DNA of 64,000 nucleotides from Candidatus Dechloromonas phosphoritropha. GTDB lineage: Bacteria > Pseudomonadota > Gammaproteobacteria > Burkholderiales > Rhodocyclaceae. Location: contig JADKGN010000005.1 in the NCBI GenBank assembly GCA_016722705.1, positions 310,001 through 374,000 of the forward strand, in the 5' to 3' direction. Under the pieces are notes generated by a model that saw only the letters and a list, made by a program, of their open reading frames with translations, had not been told where the DNA came from and ran no database searches. Below are positions 20,287-26,339 of the stretch, piece by piece (positions within the stretch are counted from its first letter, which is position 1; each line of letters starts with the position of its first letter). The translations under genes were made by a program, and so were the position numbers.

Positions 20287-21292
20287 AGCCATTGCACCGA
20301 GGCCGCCATCGTTTGCCTCTCTGGTTCAGCAGTTCTTCACCGAGTATCTGGTCACACAACGTGCAGTCAGTCCGCGTACGGTGGCCTGCTATCGCGATGC
20401 GCTCATGCTGTTCCTGGACTTCTCCAGTCAGCGTTTGAAGAGGGCGGCGACGAGCCTGAAACTCAATGACATTCAGCCGGATCTAATCCTGGCGTTTCTG
20501 GATCATCTGGAACGCGAGCGACATAACGCCGTGCGTAGCCGGAATCTTCGACTGACGGCTCTACGGGCGTTTCTGAAATTCGCCGGCCGACGTGACGTGG
20601 CTTCGCTGCACGTGGTCGAGCGAGCGCTTGCAGTTCCGATGAAGCGGTTCGAGCGCCCCATGCTCGGCTTCCTCACGCGCGAGGAGATGCTCGCAGTCTT
20701 GGGGCAACCCGGGGAAACCTGGACCTCTCAGCGCGACCATCTGCTCTTGGCCATGCTCTACAACACCGGCGCCCGGGTCTCCGAGATCATTGGCGTACGT
20801 GTTACGGACGTCGTCCTTGACGGTGGCGCATGCGTGCATCTGCACGGTAAGGGGCGCAAACAGCGATCGGTTCCTCTCTGGCATACCACGGTCACAGAGG
20901 TTCGTGCCTGGCTTCGACTAAACCCGGCGTTACGTGGTGAGGAACCCTTGCTGCCGAACCGCGAAGGACATGCGATGTCGCGATCAAATGTTGTTCAGCG
21001 CCTTGAGCTTGCCGTCGCGCGCGCCACCAATCAAGCGCCGAGCATCGTGAAGAAGCGCATTTCGCCGCACATAATTCGGCATACGACAGCCATGCATCTG
21101 TTGCAATCAGGGGTTCCGTTCAATGTGATCGCGCTGTGGCTGGGGCACGAAAGCACCACTACAACACACCGTAATGTCGAGGCCGACCTGGCGATGAAGG
21201 AGAAAGCACTCGCGAGGTTGGAGGCGCCTGACACGATGATCCGTCGTTTCAAGGCGCCTGACCTACTCATGCGATTCCTCCAGACGCTGTAA
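20279..21292 (+). CDS. ritC: RIT tyrosine recombinase C, catalytic Tyr replaced
   Basis: 337-aa third recombinase. The catalytic domain shows NTGARVSEIIGVRVTD (Arg I), HGKGRKQRSVPLW (Lys), SPHIIRHTTAMHLLQSG (HxxR) and WLGHESTTTTHRNVEADL. In relatives the position after THR/THH in the last motif is the nucleophilic tyrosine; here codon 299 is AAT (Asn), one base from TAT. The ATG overlaps the end of ritB. The frame is intact but strand cleavage should be lost, so it is probably a dead enzyme. Confidence 0.82.
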   Translation: MRKAIAPRPPSFASLVQQFFTEYLVTQRAVSPRTVACYRDALMLFLDFSSQRLKRAATSLKLNDIQPDLILAFLDHLERERHNAVRSRNLRLTALRAFLKFAGRRDVASLHVVERALAVPMKRFERPMLGFLTREEMLAVLGQPGETWTSQRDHLLLAMLYNTGARVSEIIGVRVTDVVLDGGACVHLHGKGRKQRSVPLWHTTVTEVRAWLRLNPALRGEEPLLPNREGHAMSRSNVVQRLELAVARATNQAPSIVKKRISPHIIRHTTAMHLLQSGVPFNVIALWLGHESTTTTHRNVEADLAMKEKALARLEAPDTMIRRFKAPDLLMRFLQTL

Positions 21293-21344
21293 CTATGTGC
21301 ACCAGCGCCGGCTTCAACAGCGGCCAGCGTTGCGAATCCCGAGG

Positions 21345-21380
21345 CAACTGTGCATAGTTTCAAACTGTGCATAGTGGCCG
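21345..21380 (-). repeat. RIT right terminal inverted repeat
   Basis: Exact reverse complement of 17906-17941 over all 36 bp, starting 53 bp after the ritC stop. The element's right boundary is at GGCCG, followed by atagtacgcg. Confidence 0.9.
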
Positions 21381-21477
21381 ATAGTACGCGCTGGACGGAA
21401 CCACCAATAGCGTTAATGGGGGCGTTAATGGGACAAACCACGCTATTGTATTCGCAAGTTCCGGATGAGCCATCGTC

Positions 21478-21530
21478 GTCGCCGAACGCCTGCCGGCCTC
21501 CAAGCGCGACGAAACCAAGCGCCTGCCTAT
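21478..21530 (+). pseudogene. Relic of an internal ppsA segment
   Basis: The stretch GAACGCCTGCCGGCCTCCAA and the following GCGCGACGAAACCAAGCGCC matches ppsA around 7500-7545 with only a few substitutions. The conserved peptide in ppsA is ERLPASKREEIKR. The surrounding 300 bp (21381-21599) contains no complete gene. It reads in the same direction as the ppsA tail copy 400 bp further on. Confidence 0.6.
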
Positions 21531-21599
21531 GGCTAAGCTCCAGAAATAAAGATGCTCAGAGACATTTCTGTTTCGTAGCTGGCGGTCAGCAACGGAAGT

Positions 21600-21836
21600 T
21601 CACTTTCGGTTGAACTCCTCCGGTTCGCCATCTGGTACGGTGACGAGTGCTGCCCGGAACATTTCCGCCGAGGCACGCTCTCCGCATTCCTTGAGATAGC
21701 TTTCGGCGGTCAATGCCGACACCTTTTTGGCGACGGCCGAGGCGATGAACTGGTTCATCGAGACATGATCTTCGGCGGCAATCGTTTTCGCGATCTGATG
21801 TAGGGAATCGGGAAGACGGATGCTGATGGTGCTCAT
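21600..21836 (-). CDS. HicB/CopG-like antitoxin of a PIN toxin pair
   Basis: 78-aa protein beginning MSTISIRLPDSLHQIAKTIA, a ribbon-helix-helix DNA-binding motif. It is followed by the helical part DHVSMNQFIASAVAKKVSAL and an acidic tail ending EPEEFNRK. Such proteins are annotated as HicB-family antitoxins next to PIN-domain toxins in a toxin-first order. Here the upstream toxin survives only as a C-terminal fragment whose stop overlaps this ATG. GGAG lies 9 bp before the start. Confidence 0.75.
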   Translation of the reverse strand: MSTISIRLPDSLHQIAKTIAAEDHVSMNQFIASAVAKKVSALTAESYLKECGERASAEMFRAALVTVPDGEPEEFNRK

Positions 21837-21946
21837 GTCGGGTTCTCCAGTTGATTGAGAAATTCGCGGGGTGTCAGCACGTTGACCGCAAATCTTTTGG
21901 CGCGTTTGAAGTTGGCAAGGCTCCAGGTGATGATGCTGGCGACCCA
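21833..21946 (-). pseudogene. Truncated PIN-domain toxin, C-terminal 37 codons
   Basis: An open minus-strand frame reads WVASIITWSLANFKRAKRFA then VNVLTPREFLNQLENPT before TGA, which overlaps the antitoxin ATG. The end VLTPREFL is typical of COG1569-type PIN toxins. Everything upstream of the fragment is ppsA-tail sequence, so the N-terminal catalytic half is gone. The antitoxin is therefore an orphan here. Confidence 0.65.
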
Positions 21947-22016
21947 CAAAAAAGCTGATTGCTGCGGTCGACCGCGGGAAACAGGCAAAAATGAATAGGC
22001 CGTGGCAACCCGGCCT
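21936..22016 (+). repeat. ppsA 3'-end repeat, copy B
   Basis: Shares CTGGCGACCCACAA, the TGA-TTG junction, TGCGGTCGAC, AAACAGGCAAAAATGAAT and the AGGCCG...CGGCCT hairpin with the ppsA end at 8270-8350. Similarity stops after the hairpin. Its first 11 bases coincide with the last codons of the truncated PIN gene on the other strand. The rest of the gap to 22197 shows no gene. Confidence 0.8.
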
Positions 22017-22197
22017 GACTAATTTCATCGGCATATTCAGGGTCTTGATTCGACGCATTTCTGCCTGATGCCAAATGGCGGTGAACTGGCCGCACACTGA
22101 TCGTTAAGCCGCCCTTCACGGTAATCTACAACGCGTTGGGTCTTCGGCGTTATCGAAAGCTTTGCCTAAGGCCGACGAGTGGCTGCCCGCTGCGCGA

Positions 22198-22587
22198 TCA
22201 ACTTGCAGCCATTTGATGTTGCGCCGCCTCGAACAGCTCGCGTTCCTCGAAGCGGACATGCGCCGCGAGGAGATCGGCGAAGCGCAATAGCGTGACCGCA
22301 TCGGGATCAGACAGCAGCATGGTAAGGCGTCGCAGTTCCGCATGCTCGCTCAGGGTGCGCTCGACGAGTTCATTTTCGCCAGCCCGCGCCAGAGCCACCA
22401 GGATGCCTTGTTCCTCAACGCGAAAGTGCGGATCGAGTTCGGTGGCGAAGACGCGGACTACGCGTTGCGCGAACGCTGTCATTGCATCCATCTCTCCGGA
22501 CTCGGCGGCTTGTCGGGCGGCACGCGCGAGTTTCAGCGCACTGTAATGTTCGCGGGAGAGATCCTGAAGTTGTGGGTGGCGTTTCAT
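22198..22587 (-). CDS. Hemerythrin-domain protein
   Basis: 129-aa four-helix hemerythrin-like protein for binding O2 or NO at a di-iron centre. Ligand residues are visible in KRHPQLQDLSREHYSAL, DPHFRVEEQGI, SEHAELRRL and AHVRFEERELFE, matching the H...HxxxE...H...HxxxxD/E pattern. The ATG at 22587 follows GGAG; a TTG at 22605 would add six residues. It ends the operon with the ferredoxin-NADP reductase, 18 bp apart, in a cluster with an NsrR-type operator. This suggests a role in NO or oxygen defence. Confidence 0.88.
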   Translation of the reverse strand: MKRHPQLQDLSREHYSALKLARAARQAAESGEMDAMTAFAQRVVRVFATELDPHFRVEEQGILVALARAGENELVERTLSEHAELRRLTMLLSDPDAVTLLRFADLLAAHVRFEERELFEAAQHQMAAS

Positions 22588-22605
22588 CGGGGTGGCATGC
22601 TCCAA

Positions 22606-23427
22606 TTACCAGTAATTCTCGAAGGCCATCTGACCGCGCAAGCCGCGACGGTTAGTGGCGAAGCCGCGCGATCCCAGCCATTGTCTAAGTTCGCGCGCCA
22701 GATCCGGGTTGCCGCACACCATCACGCGTGAAGACGCGACGTCAATCGGTGTGGCAGCCTCCTGCTGTAATCGGCCATCGGCGAGCAGCAGCGGGATGCG
22801 GTCCGTCAGTGCGTTGGCGCCCGGTTCGCGAGTGACCACCGGGATGTAGTGCAGTGTCGCCTTCGCCTCCGCAAACAATGCCTGGTTGGGTAGGGCGATG
22901 ATTTCATTGCGCCAGGCGAGCTCGGCTGACTGGCGTACGCTGTGCACCATGATCAGGCGTTGGTAGTCCTGCCAGACCGCAGGATCGCGCAATATCGACG
23001 CGAAAGGGCCGATCCCCGACCCGCTGGCCAGCAGCCACAGATCTTTGCCCGGCGCGAGTTGATTGGCAGTGAGGAAGCCGTAGCTGGCCTTGTCGACGCG
23101 CAGCGTGTCGCCGACGTGCAATTTCTGCAATTCTTCCGAGAACGCGCCACCCGGCACCAGCACCGCGATGAATTCGAGGAAATCTTCGTAAGTCGCTGAC
23201 GCCATAGAGTAGGGCCGCCAGACAATGGTGTCGGTAGCGCCGAGTCCGAGGCGCGTGTAGTGCCCCGGCGTGAAGCGGAAAGAGCGATAGCGCGTGGTGC
23301 GAAAGCTCAGCAGCGTCGGTGTCCAGTAACGGACCGAGAGTACGCGTTCGCTCGTCCATTTCCCTTCCCGTTCGGCGTCGGCCGATTGTTTGAAGATTTC
23401 CAGACCCGGTTCAACGATGGTGCCCAT
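22606..23427 (-). CDS. Ferredoxin--NADP reductase
   Basis: 273-aa FAD enzyme moving electrons between NADPH and ferredoxin or flavodoxin. The FAD-binding motif RPYSMASA follows a beta-barrel start (FRFTPGHYTRLGL), the NADP motif is LLASGSGIGPFASIL, and the C-terminus AFENYW is typical of bacterial subclass FNRs. The start ATG at 23427 has AGGAG just upstream; a longer frame from 23484 lacks this. Neighbours are an exported protein upstream and hemerythrin downstream, so it may supply reductant to the hemerythrin di-iron centre; that link is inference. Confidence 0.9.
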   Translation of the reverse strand: MGTIVEPGLEIFKQSADAEREGKWTSERVLSVRYWTPTLLSFRTTRYRSFRFTPGHYTRLGLGATDTIVWRPYSMASATYEDFLEFIAVLVPGGAFSEELQKLHVGDTLRVDKASYGFLTANQLAPGKDLWLLASGSGIGPFASILRDPAVWQDYQRLIMVHSVRQSAELAWRNEIIALPNQALFAEAKATLHYIPVVTREPGANALTDRIPLLLADGRLQQEAATPIDVASSRVMVCGNPDLARELRQWLGSRGFATNRRGLRGQMAFENYW

Positions 23428-23592
23428 CAGTCGCTCCTTGAGTTTGCCGCTTGCCGCGCAGGACGCTGGCCAGCAGCGTGGCAATGTAGTACCGCAGTGT
23501 GCGAAGGCATCAACCAGCCCGCCTTCGCGGTGCAGAAAGATTCGCCGCCGAGGAGGCCGAGAACGCGCACCGCCAGCACGGCATGCCCGATC

Positions 23593-24090
23593 TCAATGCT
23601 TGATCGGCTTCCAACTCGGGTCATCAAAATAGGTCCCGTAGTTTTCCAGCGCGCCTATCACTCTCACCGCGCCGTCCTGGCGCTTCAGCTTCTTAACCTT
23701 GCCCTCCATCGCCTCAACGCCTTCGAGTATCTCGGCTATGATCAGGTGCAGTTGCGCGTCGGCCTTAGGCTCAAGTTTGCAGTTGCTCACCATGTAGCCG
23801 ACCTCGCCGTTGACCTTTTTGGCCAGGGCGCCGTACTTGGTGACGGACAGCTTGCCTTCGTGAATCGCGTGCAGCGATCCTTCCATGGCGTTGCGGATAT
23901 TGGTCATCGCCTTGCGCAAGGGCTCGTCGGACGCCCATTTCTTGCCTTCGTCGAGCGATAGTTTGACCGGAGCTCCCGCGTGGTCGTGGCTATGGCCGCT
24001 CGCTTCGGCGGCAAACGCAGAGGTAGTGGAAAGGCAGAAAGAAAAAGCGGCAAGAGACAGAAGCTTCGTGAGGCGCACTACTGTAGACAT
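23593..24090 (-). CDS. Exported helical protein of unknown function, first gene of the NsrR-type operon
   Basis: 165 aa. A signal peptide (LLSLAAFSFCLSTTSAFA, cleavage near AFA-AE) is followed by a His-rich N-terminus (SGHSHDHAG) and a helical domain with LRKAMTNIRNAMEGSLHAIH and a single Cys (MVSNCKLEPKADAQLHLIIA). It is probably periplasmic. The His-rich start could bind metal. I recognise no named family. The GGAGG site lies close to ATG 24090, and the promoter region contains the NsrR-like palindrome. Confidence 0.75.
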   Translation of the reverse strand: MSTVVRLTKLLSLAAFSFCLSTTSAFAAEASGHSHDHAGAPVKLSLDEGKKWASDEPLRKAMTNIRNAMEGSLHAIHEGKLSVTKYGALAKKVNGEVGYMVSNCKLEPKADAQLHLIIAEILEGVEAMEGKVKKLKRQDGAVRVIGALENYGTYFDDPSWKPIKH

Positions 24091-24267
24091 AAGTCCTCCA
24101 GGTAGGGTTCCGCCCTTTAGTGGGGCGCTTGCAGCATGCATGCCAACGCTTAAGTCTGCCTTAACGCGAGAGCAACCTCTGCTTTCGGTTGGCGCGGCGA
24201 ATGGACTGATGTATTTGAAAGCTCGCCGCAATTCATCCGCTACTGAAGTTAGGTCATGACGTATTAG

Positions 24268-24290
24268 AAGCTGTATAATTTATACATCTT
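24268..24290. promoter_or_regulatory. NsrR-type operator
   Basis: 23-bp near-perfect palindrome: AAGcTGTATAA, T, TTATACAtCTT, with one mismatched pair. It agrees with the NsrR consensus (AAGATG and CATCTT outer arms) at 17 of 22 defined positions. It lies midway between the divergent nsrR and exported-protein genes and could control both. Confidence 0.75.
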
Positions 24291-24314
24291 CATCGTAGCA
24301 TCGTCTTTTTCGTA

Positions 24315-24337
24315 AAGCTATATATTAAGCATACCTT
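24315..24337. promoter_or_regulatory. Possible second, weaker NsrR site
   Basis: AAGCTATATAT then TAAGCATACCTT keeps the AAG...CTT ends and AT-rich centre but matches the consensus at only about 16 of 22 positions. It lies 20 bp before the nsrR start, where it could give autorepression. Confidence 0.35.
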
Positions 24338-24357
24338 TTACTTATGGGCCTGTTGCC

Positions 24358-24792
24358 ATGAGACTTACCACTTTCTCCGACTACACTCTGCGCGTGTTGA
24401 TGTTCCTCGCTCTCAACCGTGACCGGCTTGCGACCATTCCAGAGATTGCGGCCGCCTACGACATCTCGGGGAATCACCTGATGAAGGTGGTACATCAACT
24501 GGCGCGCGCCGGAGTCATCGAATCAATACGCGGCAAGGGCGGCGGCATCCGCCTGGCGCACGAGCCCGAGGACATCCGGCTGGGGCAGATTATTCGCGCC
24601 AGCGAAGGTGGCGCGCCGATTGTCGAATGCCTGGCGGATGATGCCGGGGCCTGCCGCATTGCGCCGGCCTGCCGGCTTGCTGCGATATTGGTAAGCGTCT
24701 TCGATGCCCTGTTCGCCACACTGGACGAATACACACTAGCCGATCTGGTGTGTGCACCGCGCAAACTGGAGGAACTGCTGGTGCGCAGCTAG
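24358..24792 (+). CDS. nsrR: Rrf2-family nitric-oxide sensor NsrR
   Basis: 144-aa Rrf2 regulator with the start MRLTTFSDYTLRVLMFLA that is diagnostic of NsrR. The winged helix is IPEIAAAYDISGNHLMKVVH, and three Cys ligands of the Fe-S cluster sit at 91, 99 and 105 (ECLADDAGACR, IAPACRL), matching NsrR spacing. It binds DNA until its cluster reacts with NO. It diverges from the exported protein-FNR-hemerythrin operon, and palindromic sites lie between. Confidence 0.9.
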   Translation: MRLTTFSDYTLRVLMFLALNRDRLATIPEIAAAYDISGNHLMKVVHQLARAGVIESIRGKGGGIRLAHEPEDIRLGQIIRASEGGAPIVECLADDAGACRIAPACRLAAILVSVFDALFATLDEYTLADLVCAPRKLEELLVRS

Positions 24793-24904
24793 CATCCAAG
24801 CTTTTGATCTTTCATTAACGGTGTCGACACTCTCGGCCCAGTCAGCATCATGCGGTACTCTCCAGTGAGCAGCGAGTGCAGTGATAAATTGGAGGCCACA
24901 GAAT

Positions 24905-25177
24905 ATGAGCACCAAACCCGTATCCTTCAAGTCGCCCGAAATGGCGAAGAAGTTTCCGTTGCACCCTAAGCATCCCGAGCGAACCTGTTGGGGATGCGAC
25001 AAATATTGCTCGGTGGATTCACTACAGTGCGGAAACGGTTCCGGTCGCACCCAGCACCCAGCCGAGATGCTGGGAGACGATTGGTATAGCTGGGGCGACT
25101 GGGGCATTGATGTCAGCGAGAACTCGGAAATCTCCACGGAAAAGAGTGCGGGAGGTTCTGCCGAAGGAGAGCGCTAA
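24905..25177 (+). CDS. Small Cys-rich DUF3079 protein
   Basis: 90 aa with the DUF3079 core: KKFPLHPKHPERTCWGCDKY, then CSVDSLQCGNGSGRTQHPAE and GDDWY. Four cysteines (CxxC, C, C) suggest a small metal or Fe-S site. GGAGG lies about 9 bp before ATG 24905. The stop shares its last base with the next ATG (TAATG), so a downstream gene was coupled to it. It probably belongs to the NsrR regulon. Function unknown. Confidence 0.75.
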   Translation: MSTKPVSFKSPEMAKKFPLHPKHPERTCWGCDKYCSVDSLQCGNGSGRTQHPAEMLGDDWYSWGDWGIDVSENSEISTEKSAGGSAEGER

Positions 25178-25320
25178 TGGATCATCCAGTATTTTTTTCC
25201 GAGACCCCGAGCATCCGCATTGATGATCCACAGGCGAGGGTTTCGGCAAACGAAGGCAGGAAAGAGTCCGCTGCCTGCTCTTGGACCATGGCGACGATCC
25301 GCCCGGGTGGTTTGGCCTAA
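25177..25320 (+). pseudogene. 47-codon ORF, probably an internally deleted gene
   Basis: Starts MDHPVFFSETPSIRIDDPQA, coupled to the DUF3079 stop, then becomes low-quality sequence and ends at TAA 25318. Another frame near 25290 reads LLLDHGDDPPGWFG, which looks like the C-terminal end of a separate reading of the same gene. The head reminds me of FmdE-like proteins found in such clusters, but I cannot confirm that. I read it as the head and tail of a larger gene left after an internal deletion. Confidence 0.35.
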
Positions 25321-25341
25321 TTAAGATTCTCAGGAGGAAAC

Positions 25342-25560
25342 ATGGCAGGATCATGGGGTTGCCCGCACGAAATCGACGGCTTATGTCACAAGGTCAATCA
25401 GCTAACTTGCGACCCCGGTATGAAAGGCTGCGTTTTGTCCGGTCGCTATGTTTTCGCCAGTGCGGAGAAAAACCAGCGCCTTCTGCACAAGCAGGCACGA
25501 CAGGACGATGCCGTTGTATCGCCGGCCACGGGAGGCACGCATAACGTCGAAGAACGATGA
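25342..25560 (+). CDS. Small Cys-rich conserved protein
   Basis: 72 aa: MAGSWGCPHEIDGLCHKV, then NQLTCDPGMKGCVLSGRYVF. Four cysteines spaced C-x7-C-x7-C-x5-C suggest a zinc- or iron-binding knuckle. The AGGAGG ribosome site before ATG 25342 is near perfect. It is the last gene of the nsrR-DUF3079 series. I recognise the type as a small conserved hypothetical but know no function. Confidence 0.65.
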   Translation: MAGSWGCPHEIDGLCHKVNQLTCDPGMKGCVLSGRYVFASAEKNQRLLHKQARQDDAVVSPATGGTHNVEER

Positions 25561-25617
25561 AAGGCCAAGGCGGGGCCGGGACCTAAAGGCACCTGTACCG
25601 ATTGCACCTTCATTGCA

Positions 25618-25886
25618 TCAGAGATTTGGGCATTTTGCGTAGTTGAGTTGTACGGTGCTGACCGTCAGGTTGTGGTGGCCTTCTGCCAGCCACAAATCCG
25701 GTGCAGCCTGCATGTCAAGCCAGGCTTCCGGTGCAAGGGCCATCGCCGCCGAGAAGCCAGACTTGCCGTTTAGAATCGTCAACAGCATGACGCGCAACAC
25801 GCCAAGTTATTCGGCGGCCCGCGTGACGGTCATCTTTCCGGGATCCATTCCCGGAGAACTTCGTCCGGTTGGGCGGGGTTATGCAT
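25618..25886 (-). pseudogene. Decayed HigA-type antitoxin
   Basis: Minus strand from ATG 25886: MHNPAQPDEVLREWIPE. After a one-base frameshift it reads MTVTRAAE, an in-frame TAA, then LGVLRVMLLTILNGKSGFSA, LAPEAWLDMQAAPDLWLAEG. These are the ordered blocks of HigA (HPGEVLRE, LGVSRxxLSxxLNGKSGxS, AxWLxMQAxYDLWxAE). Two disabling lesions make it a relic. It follows a higB relic in the same frame. Confidence 0.7.
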
Positions 25887-26069
25887 ACGACTTATCGCGC
25901 ACTTCTGGCGGCAATCCTGATAATTGATGAGAACGGCAGCGTTGTCCTCGGAGCAAGAAATCATGCGCCAGTTGCCGTTGACGCAGGTTGACCATGGGTC
26001 GTTGGTCAACCGGTGTAATCGCCAGCCGCGCGCCGCGACATCGGTAGGTTGTCCGGCCTTGTCCAGATA
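25887..26069 (-). pseudogene. Decayed HigB/RelE-type toxin, C-terminal part
   Basis: Minus-strand frame: YLDKAGQPTDVAARGWRLHR, LTNDPWSTCVNGNWRMISCS, EDNAAVLINYQD. It tracks the HigB core (GWRLHPLKG, GxWSVxVNGNWRxTFxF, DAxxVxYxDYH) with substitutions at conserved positions. The N-terminal third is missing and is replaced at 26066 by ppsA-tail sequence. It is not preceded by a start codon, so it is non-functional. Confidence 0.65.
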
Positions 26070-26163
26070 GGGTGGCTGACACCGGGATGCGTCTGGTTAC
26101 CCACAAAGGGGTTGATTGTTGCGGTCGACCTTGGAAAACAGGCAGAAAGCGAAGAAGGCCGGT
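26066..26163 (+). repeat. ppsA 3'-end repeat, copy C
   Basis: GATAGGGTGGCTGACACC, GGATGCGTCTGG, ACCCACAA, TTGATTGTTGCGGTCGAC, GGAAAACAGGCA and GAAGGCCGG follow in the same order and spacing as at 8243-8340. It is more diverged than copy B and its hairpin is lost. The remaining 170 bp to the esterase gene, and the rest of 25561-26339 outside the hig relics, show no intact gene. Confidence 0.72.
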
Positions 26164-26339
26164 ATCGACACATTGGTATCTGCCGGCTCCCACCGCCGCG
26201 ATGAAGCCGACGGCCACTGGCAGCGACGGGTTGTCGCCGAGCAAGCAAATCAGACTGACCACACCGTTGCTGAGAACGAGCGAGGCATCGCCGCTGGCTT
26301 CGCCACCACCTTGCCAACCCCGCGCACTGTCAGCCCCGG

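Larger units (their letters stand above)
17906..21380 (+). mobile_element. RIT element (three tandem tyrosine recombinases)
   Basis: 3.5-kb element with the hallmark layout of recombinase-in-trio elements: three overlapping tyrosine recombinase genes in one direction, bounded by perfect 36-bp inverted repeats. The flanks read catag before the left end and atagt after the right end, so a short ATAG duplication is possible. The second gene is frameshifted and the third lacks its catalytic tyrosine, so this copy is probably immobile. Confidence 0.88.

Noticed and set aside
23428..23592. Peptide-like fragments (for example LRYYIATLLASVLRGKRQT) between the exported protein and FNR genes
   Set aside because: The fragments are in different frames with stops between them and no start, and no family could be recognised.
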